A stretch of 39,638 nt of DNA from Candidatus Methylarchaceae archaeon HK02M2. GTDB lineage: Archaea > Thermoproteota > Nitrososphaeria > Nitrososphaerales > JACAEJ01. The notes beneath the pieces are model-generated. The model saw only the letters and a program-made list of their open reading frames with translations, had not been told where the DNA came from and made no database searches. The stretch is from NCBI GenBank assembly GCA_024256165.1, contig JAKLZG010000068.1, positions 1 through 39,638 of the forward strand, written 5' to 3'. Position numbers and translations under genes: made by a program. Positions 35,756 through 39,638 of the stretch are shown in pieces (position 1 is the first letter of the stretch; the number at the start of each line of letters is the position of its first letter).

Positions 35756-37489
35756 TTATTTAGGAACCCAGACTGGTGTCTGCTTCCAACGACGTTTGTG
35801 TCTTCCAATTCTACCCCTCATTTTCATTTCTCTAAACCTTGCTTCAAGTCCCTCATCTTTTTCTGTATCGATCATCTTAGCACACAGTAACTCATCTATT
35901 CTGATAATCATACAAGCAGTTTCTGTAGCTGATTTTATGATTTGCATCTTAACTCTTAGGGGCTCTAGTATGTTATTTTCCTTCATGTCTTCAATTTTAC
36001 CTGAGAATACATTTACTCCATGCCATAAATTACCTTCTTTGTGTTTAGCCCTGAGATTAACTAAAAGAGTTATTTGGTCGAGTCCGGCATTTTGAGCTAA
36101 TGCCGATGGTATGCTCTCTAAAGAATCCGCAAAGGCTTCAACAGCCAACTGTTCCCTTCCACCAACAGTATTCGCAAGCTCTCGAATTTGTTTAGACAAT
36201 TCAGCTTCAGGCGAACCTCCTCCAGCCACGATCTTTTCATCCTCGACAACGTTTCTTATGACACAAAGAGCATCATGTAATGCCCTCTCTGCCTCGTCGA
36301 CCACGTGCTTTGTACCCCCCCTTAAAAGTATAGTAATAAAATCAGGGTTTTTACAATCGCGTAAAAAGATCAACTTTTTTCCACCTATCTTTATCTCTTC
36401 TACTAGACCCGCTTCACCCAGACCATCAGGACCAATGTCATCAATGTGAGATGCTATTCGAGCTCCTGTCGCTTTTGCAATTTTCTTAAGATCTTCTTCA
36501 TCTACTCGCCTTACTCCCATTATTCCTTTTCTTACCATGTTATGGGTAACAACATAATCAAGGGCTGTTTTGCAAAAGAGAACGTTAACACCTGCATCAG
36601 CAATCTTATCAACCCAGCCTTTGAGTATGTCCTTCTCTCCTTTCATGTAATTCTGAAGCTGATCTGGATTGTCGACTTGTAGTTCACGAACAAAAGTCAC
36701 TGCACCTCTATCTAAATCTAGACCCTCATGCTTCTTTACTAGAGCTATTCTAGCATCTTTGACCCTCCTAGGCATGCCGGCTTCTATGGTATCTATAACA
36801 TCTTCTTTTATTACTATACCTTTGATTATTTCTGTTTCTTCTAAGCCTTTTCCACTTTTCTTCACGATTTCGATATTATTGATGTCTACTTTTACCTTTC
36901 CATTCTCTTCTTTAGTTATCAGTCTTATCGCTTTGACAGCTATATCTGCCAAATATTCTTTTACTATTGATGCACTTTTACTTCCCATAGAAGTAATAGC
37001 GATTTTTTTTAATATCTCATCATTATTTTTGTCGACGTTTATAGCTATTTTATCTAGTATTTCCTTTGCCTTTTCAGCGGCTATCTTATATCCGTCTACC
37101 AGAACGTTGGGATGAACTCCTTTTTCTATCAGTTTCTGTGATTTTTTTATTAGCTCTCCAATAATTACAACAACACTTGTAGTTCCGTCCCCAACTTCAC
37201 TATCTTGAGCTTTTGCGGCTTCAACAAGCAACTTCGAAATAGGATGTTTGAAATCTGCATCTTTCAAGATTGTAGACCCATCATTGGTTATGGTGACACG
37301 CTCAATCTTTCTAAGATTATCATCTGTCCATCTAATTGCCGTTAACATTTTATCAAGGCCACGTGGACCTAACGTAGATCGAACCATCTCTGCGGTTATT
37401 ATAGCTGCAGTCATATTGTTCTTCTGTATAATACCTTTTTTTACATGAGTTGTACCTTCTTTTAGGATTAAAGTTGGGGAAGATGACAT
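35756..37489 (-). CDS. Thermosome (group II chaperonin) subunit
   Basis: A 577-residue ATP-dependent chaperonin subunit that folds proteins in a double-ring complex. Motifs include NMTAAIITAEMVRSTLGPRG, GDGTTSVVVIIGELIKKS, DIDDIGPDG in the apical region, and GGGSPEAELSKQIRE. It is longer than most archaeal subunits (about 545), and the C-terminus is unusual: instead of a flexible GGM-type or acidic tail it ends in RGRIGRHKRRWKQTPVWVPK. The start ATG at 37489 is preceded by a good TATA box (37538-37545). It is convergent with mdh. Confidence 0.95.
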   Translation of the reverse strand: MSSSPTLILKEGTTHVKKGIIQKNNMTAAIITAEMVRSTLGPRGLDKMLTAIRWTDDNLRKIERVTITNDGSTILKDADFKHPISKLLVEAAKAQDSEVGDGTTSVVVIIGELIKKSQKLIEKGVHPNVLVDGYKIAAEKAKEILDKIAINVDKNNDEILKKIAITSMGSKSASIVKEYLADIAVKAIRLITKEENGKVKVDINNIEIVKKSGKGLEETEIIKGIVIKEDVIDTIEAGMPRRVKDARIALVKKHEGLDLDRGAVTFVRELQVDNPDQLQNYMKGEKDILKGWVDKIADAGVNVLFCKTALDYVVTHNMVRKGIMGVRRVDEEDLKKIAKATGARIASHIDDIGPDGLGEAGLVEEIKIGGKKLIFLRDCKNPDFITILLRGGTKHVVDEAERALHDALCVIRNVVEDEKIVAGGGSPEAELSKQIRELANTVGGREQLAVEAFADSLESIPSALAQNAGLDQITLLVNLRAKHKEGNLWHGVNVFSGKIEDMKENNILEPLRVKMQIIKSATETACMIIRIDELLCAKMIDTEKDEGLEARFREMKMRGRIGRHKRRWKQTPVWVPK

Positions 37490-37537
37490 TTACAATTCAC
37501 CAATATAGTCTGCTAAATAAAAATTCAAAGTTGGAAA

Positions 37538-37545
37538 TATTTAAG
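37538..37545 (-). promoter_or_regulatory. TATA box of the thermosome gene
   Basis: On the minus strand the sequence AAACTTAAATATTTCC has the BRE-plus-TATA layout of archaeal promoters. Transcription would start about 25 bases downstream, near 37513, leaving a leader of about 24 bases before the ATG at 37489. Confidence 0.5.
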
Positions 37546-37585
37546 TTTGTTGCGCTCTACTTATTATGAGAGTTTATGAGAAAAG

Positions 37586-37744
37586 TCCCGCGGGCAGGAC
37601 ATTCAGGTTAATTGCACCTTTTGAACCTGCGACACTCCGGTTTCTGTGTGCTCAGTAGGCTGGTGAAGTGAACCATGGCTCACCTCTACAGCATCTCCCC
37701 CTCACATGAGGGTCGGAAGCTCTACCAAGCTGAGCTACCGCGGG
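37586..37744 (-). tRNA. tRNA-Tyr (GTA) with three introns
   Basis: On the minus strand CCCGCGG (37744-37738) and CCGCGGG (37593-37587) form the acceptor stem, with discriminator A at 37586 and no encoded CCA. The D-arm is GCTC/GAGC around AGCTTGGTA. Anticodon-stem bases TCCG (37717-37714) are separated from G (37692) by about 21 bases (intron 1, with a CCCTC/GAGGG hairpin). GTA (37689-37687) is the anticodon, followed by G37. About 44 bases (37685-37642, intron 2) precede A38 and CCGGA. The T-stem GCAGG/CCTGC encloses 27 instead of 7 bases (intron 3, 20 bases). The spliced length is 74, and C1-G72 with A73 is typical of archaeal tRNA-Tyr. Confidence 0.85.
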
Positions 37745-37770
37745 ACAGATTGCAGTTAATGTAAGGAGAC

Positions 37771-37785
37771 AAATAAATATTTATC
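37771..37785 (-). promoter_or_regulatory. TATA box of the tRNA-Tyr gene
   Basis: On the minus strand GATAAATATTTATTT lies about 30-40 bases before the tRNA 5' end, the usual place for an archaeal box A. A run of four T (37581-37584 region) after the tRNA 3' end would stop transcription. Confidence 0.5.
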
Positions 37786-37875
37786 CACTAATAAATGTGG
37801 ACTAAATGTTAGACACCAATTGACTTTCTGCCTATACTATAAATCGTGAGTAAAATATAACTAAAAATTACAGTT

Positions 37876-38205
37876 TCACCAATTTATTTTTAGATATTCT
37901 AATAATTTTAATTTTAGTATTTTTATCAGTTCTGGATCATCTCTAAAATATCTGTCTGATATGTTTAGGACTATTATTTTGTTTTTAGCTGTTGGTTTTA
38001 AGTTAAGTATGGCTGTCTTATGGTAATTTTCCATAACGAAGATTATATCACTCCAGTCTATGAGGTTTATTGTAACCTTTTTACGAGCTCTTATCCATGT
38101 TCCAGCCGAGATAACTTCAAATTTTTCTCTACCTGTAAAAAGCTTTTCAGCAGTAGGACTTCGAGCTATATTACCTGTACAGACAAAAAGAATCCTTTTA
38201 GTCAA
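37876..38205 (-). CDS. Short low-molecular-weight tyrosine-phosphatase-like protein
   Basis: A 109-residue protein with the LMW-PTP P-loop in ILFVCTGNIARSPTAEKLF (C-x5-R), a FEVISAGTW strand, DIIFVMENYHKTAIL and a C-terminal RYFRDDPELI whose aspartate matches the general acid of the family. It is shorter than the usual 140-160 residues because the middle region is reduced. It may dephosphorylate proteins or act in cell-envelope polysaccharide or arsenate handling. The start is TTG (38205). It sits alone between the tRNA and lysJ. Confidence 0.8.
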   Translation of the reverse strand: MTKRILFVCTGNIARSPTAEKLFTGREKFEVISAGTWIRARKKVTINLIDWSDIIFVMENYHKTAILNLKPTAKNKIIVLNISDRYFRDDPELIKILKLKLLEYLKINW

Positions 38206-38344
38206 CCAATCTTATCATTTATAATCATTCTTTTAAACATCAAATTAATGTATTTTTACGGAAATGATGGAGAGATCAGAAAAAACCATAATGTCCAATT
38301 GAAGTTACATATAATGTTATAAATTCAAAAAGACTAAATAGACT

Positions 38345-39544
38345 TTAAGATTTTATTCTTGATTCCTCCTCTTTAGATATCAATAGATCAAGTATTTCAG
38401 TTGCTTTATGAATCTGATTTCTACTTATAACCAAAGGTGGTAAAAAACGTAAGATGTTTCTTCCTGAATAGAGCATGATTAATCCTTTTTCAACTCCTCC
38501 GATCAGGATGTCACGGATATCGAATCTTAACTCCATTCCCAACATCAAACCCAAACCTCTTACTTCACGAACTATTTGATGCTTCTTTTGTAAATTCTCC
38601 AGCCCTTCTTTGAAGACTGATCCTAGCTCTACAGCTCTTTCGACTAATTTCTTCTCCAATATATAATCTATAGTGGCACATGCGGCGGCACAAGACAATG
38701 GATTGCCTCCGAATGTACTTGTATGGTCGCCAACGTTAAATGCTGACATAACCTCTTGTTTAGCTAAAGTTGCTCCTAATGGTAATCCTCCACCTATCCC
38801 CTTTGCTAAGCACATTATATCTGGGATAACTTTCCAATGCTCACAAGCCCACATCTTCCCAGTCCTTCCAAACCCCGTCTGTATTTCATCAAAGATAAGT
38901 AGTAGATCTTTATCATAACATATCTCCCTAAGTTCCTTTAAGAATCCATGAGGTGGCACATTTACTCCTCCTTCTCCTTGTATAGGTTCTACTATTATAG
39001 CGCCAGTCTTTTCTGTTATAGCCTCTCTTACTTTTTCTGCATCTCCAAATGGAGTAAACTTTATTTCTGGAATTAATGGCTCGAATGCTGAGCGATACTT
39101 CTTATTCCATGTAGTTGATAACGCACCTAAAGTCTTACCGTGATAACTCCTTGTCATAGCGATTACTCCGGGTCTTTTGGAATATTTACGGGCTAGCTTT
39201 AGGGCACACTCAACGGATTCAGCACCGCTATTGGAAAGATAAACCTCTTCTAACCCTTTTGGCGATACTTTAATAATCTTCTCAAGTAAATCGGCTCTTG
39301 TATCGTTATATATGGATGCGTGACATGTGATGAGCTTTTTTATCTGATCTTTTATTGCATCAACTACATATGGATTGCAATGCCCAACAATAGCAACACC
39401 ATAGCCCCCCATGCAATCTAAATATTCGTTTCCATTGATGTCCCTAAGAATCGCCTTTTTACCTTTTACTATAACTACTGGTAATTTCTCATAAACTTTG
39501 GCGAGATGCTGATCCTCAATATCTATTACTATCTTCTCATCCAG
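38345..39544 (-). CDS. lysJ: LysJ/ArgD-type aminotransferase (LysW-dependent lysine/arginine biosynthesis), non-standard start
   Basis: A class III PLP aminotransferase of about 399 residues. PLP-site features are SNSGAESVECALKLARKYS, IIVEPIQGEGGVNVPP, FDEIQTGFGRTGK and LAKGIGGGLPLGA (Schiff-base lysine). In the LysW pathway it transfers the amino group to LysW-bound aminoadipate or glutamate semialdehyde. The first ATG (39412) would remove about 44 residues that belong to the family (KVYEKLPVVIVKGKKAILRD, NGNEYLDC). The frame is open upstream to TGA at 39551-39553, with only CTG (39544-39542) or ATT (39547-39545) as starts. GGTGAT (39555-39550) is well placed for CTG. It overlaps the lysZ end by 8 bases, supporting an upstream start. 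Confidence 0.85.
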   Translation of the reverse strand: MDEKIVIDIEDQHLAKVYEKLPVVIVKGKKAILRDINGNEYLDCMGGYGVAIVGHCNPYVVDAIKDQIKKLITCHASIYNDTRADLLEKIIKVSPKGLEEVYLSNSGAESVECALKLARKYSKRPGVIAMTRSYHGKTLGALSTTWNKKYRSAFEPLIPEIKFTPFGDAEKVREAITEKTGAIIVEPIQGEGGVNVPPHGFLKELREICYDKDLLLIFDEIQTGFGRTGKMWACEHWKVIPDIMCLAKGIGGGLPLGATLAKQEVMSAFNVGDHTSTFGGNPLSCAAACATIDYILEKKLVERAVELGSVFKEGLENLQKKHQIVREVRGLGLMLGMELRFDIRDILIGGVEKGLIMLYSGRNILRFLPPLVISRNQIHKATEILDLLISKEEESRIKS

Positions 39545-39638
39545 AATATATCACCGTACCAATTTTATGATCAATAGCCATCTTTATTGGATCGTCTATT
39601 ATACCTGATGTTATAATACTCTCCTTAACACCCATGCT
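39537..39638 (-). CDS. lysZ: [LysW]-aminoadipate/glutamate kinase, C-terminal end (5' truncated by window)
   Basis: The last 33 or so codons of a kinase that runs off the window edge on the minus strand. The product MGVKESIITSGIIDDPIKMA followed by KIGTVIYSG matches the C-terminus of LysZ-type amino acid kinases, which end 'EVIIASGLVENPV...GTVI'. LysZ phosphorylates the LysW-attached aminoadipate or glutamate. The next gene is lysJ, the usual neighbour. The fragment is short, so the call relies on this tail pattern and on position. Confidence 0.7.
   Translation of the reverse strand, partial: SMGVKESIITSGIIDDPIKMAIDHKIGTVIYSG

Noticed and set aside
35796-37448. Several plus-strand frames of 66-148 codons opposite the thermosome gene
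   Set aside because: They mirror the thermosome codons, are rich in Ser/Ile/Leu without motifs, and have no promoters or ribosome binding sites.
38345-39412. lysJ beginning at the ATG at 39412
   Set aside because: This would remove a conserved N-terminal segment that is intact and in frame upstream.

Overview
The window is AT-rich archaeal DNA. Archaeal origin is shown by a thermosome gene, LysW-type lysine/arginine biosynthesis genes, an intron-rich tRNA gene without an encoded CCA end, TATA/BRE-like promoters, frequent TTG and GTG starts, and many genes of archaeal C1-coenzyme metabolism. My best guess is an uncultured TACK-type archaeon (Bathyarchaeia-like or similar) with a tetrahydromethanopterin (H4MPT)-linked methyl branch. 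That lineage is inference; no rRNA or other firm marker is present. No methyl-coenzyme M reductase gene lies in the window, so methanogenesis cannot be claimed.

Layout. 1-1304: the end of one nucleotidyltransferase-like gene and a complete relative. 1469-4890: formylmethanofuran dehydrogenase subunits fwdD-fwdB-fwdA, with no fwdC beside them. 4938-8000: a HisA-like TIM barrel, an unknown protein, a TspO-family membrane protein, a 42-residue zinc-ribbon-like protein and a DUF116 protein. 8150-12716: a methanofuran biosynthesis block (mfnD, mfnF, mfnE, a CofE-like ligase gene, and mfnB on the other strand). 12769-13998: a cation/proton antiporter. 14058-16469: mptD and mptA (first pterin steps of H4MPT synthesis), divergent from mtd. 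16710-18051: two small ferredoxin-fold-like proteins and a membrane protein. 18216-22358: a dihydropteroate-synthase-like gene, mer, a DUF447 gene and a HAD phosphatase.

From 22359 onward the content is more mixed. There is an 835-base gene-free stretch with a C-run tract, then a secreted von Willebrand A protein fused to what looks like a catalytically dead site-2-protease membrane domain. Next come a small membrane protein, carA, a carB gene broken by two in-frame TAA codons, a PadR regulator divergent from an ABC permease/ATPase/large surface protein operon, malate dehydrogenase, and a thermosome subunit. The window ends with a tRNA-Tyr gene carrying three introns, a short LMW tyrosine-phosphatase-like protein, lysJ, and the end of lysZ.

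How the genes fit together. Fwd makes formyl-methanofuran from CO2, or oxidises it. Mtd and Mer are the two F420-dependent redox steps on the H4MPT carrier. The mfn genes build methanofuran and the mpt genes build the pterin of H4MPT. Thus enzymes of the methyl branch and the synthesis of both of its C1 carriers share about 21 kb (1469-22358). Several uncharacterised genes embedded there (CofE-like, HisA-like, DUF116, DUF447, HAD phosphatase) are good candidates for unassigned steps. The observations I rate highest are the three-intron tRNA-Tyr, the CofE-like gene ending the mfn operon, the VWA/pseudo-protease fusion and the interrupted carB.
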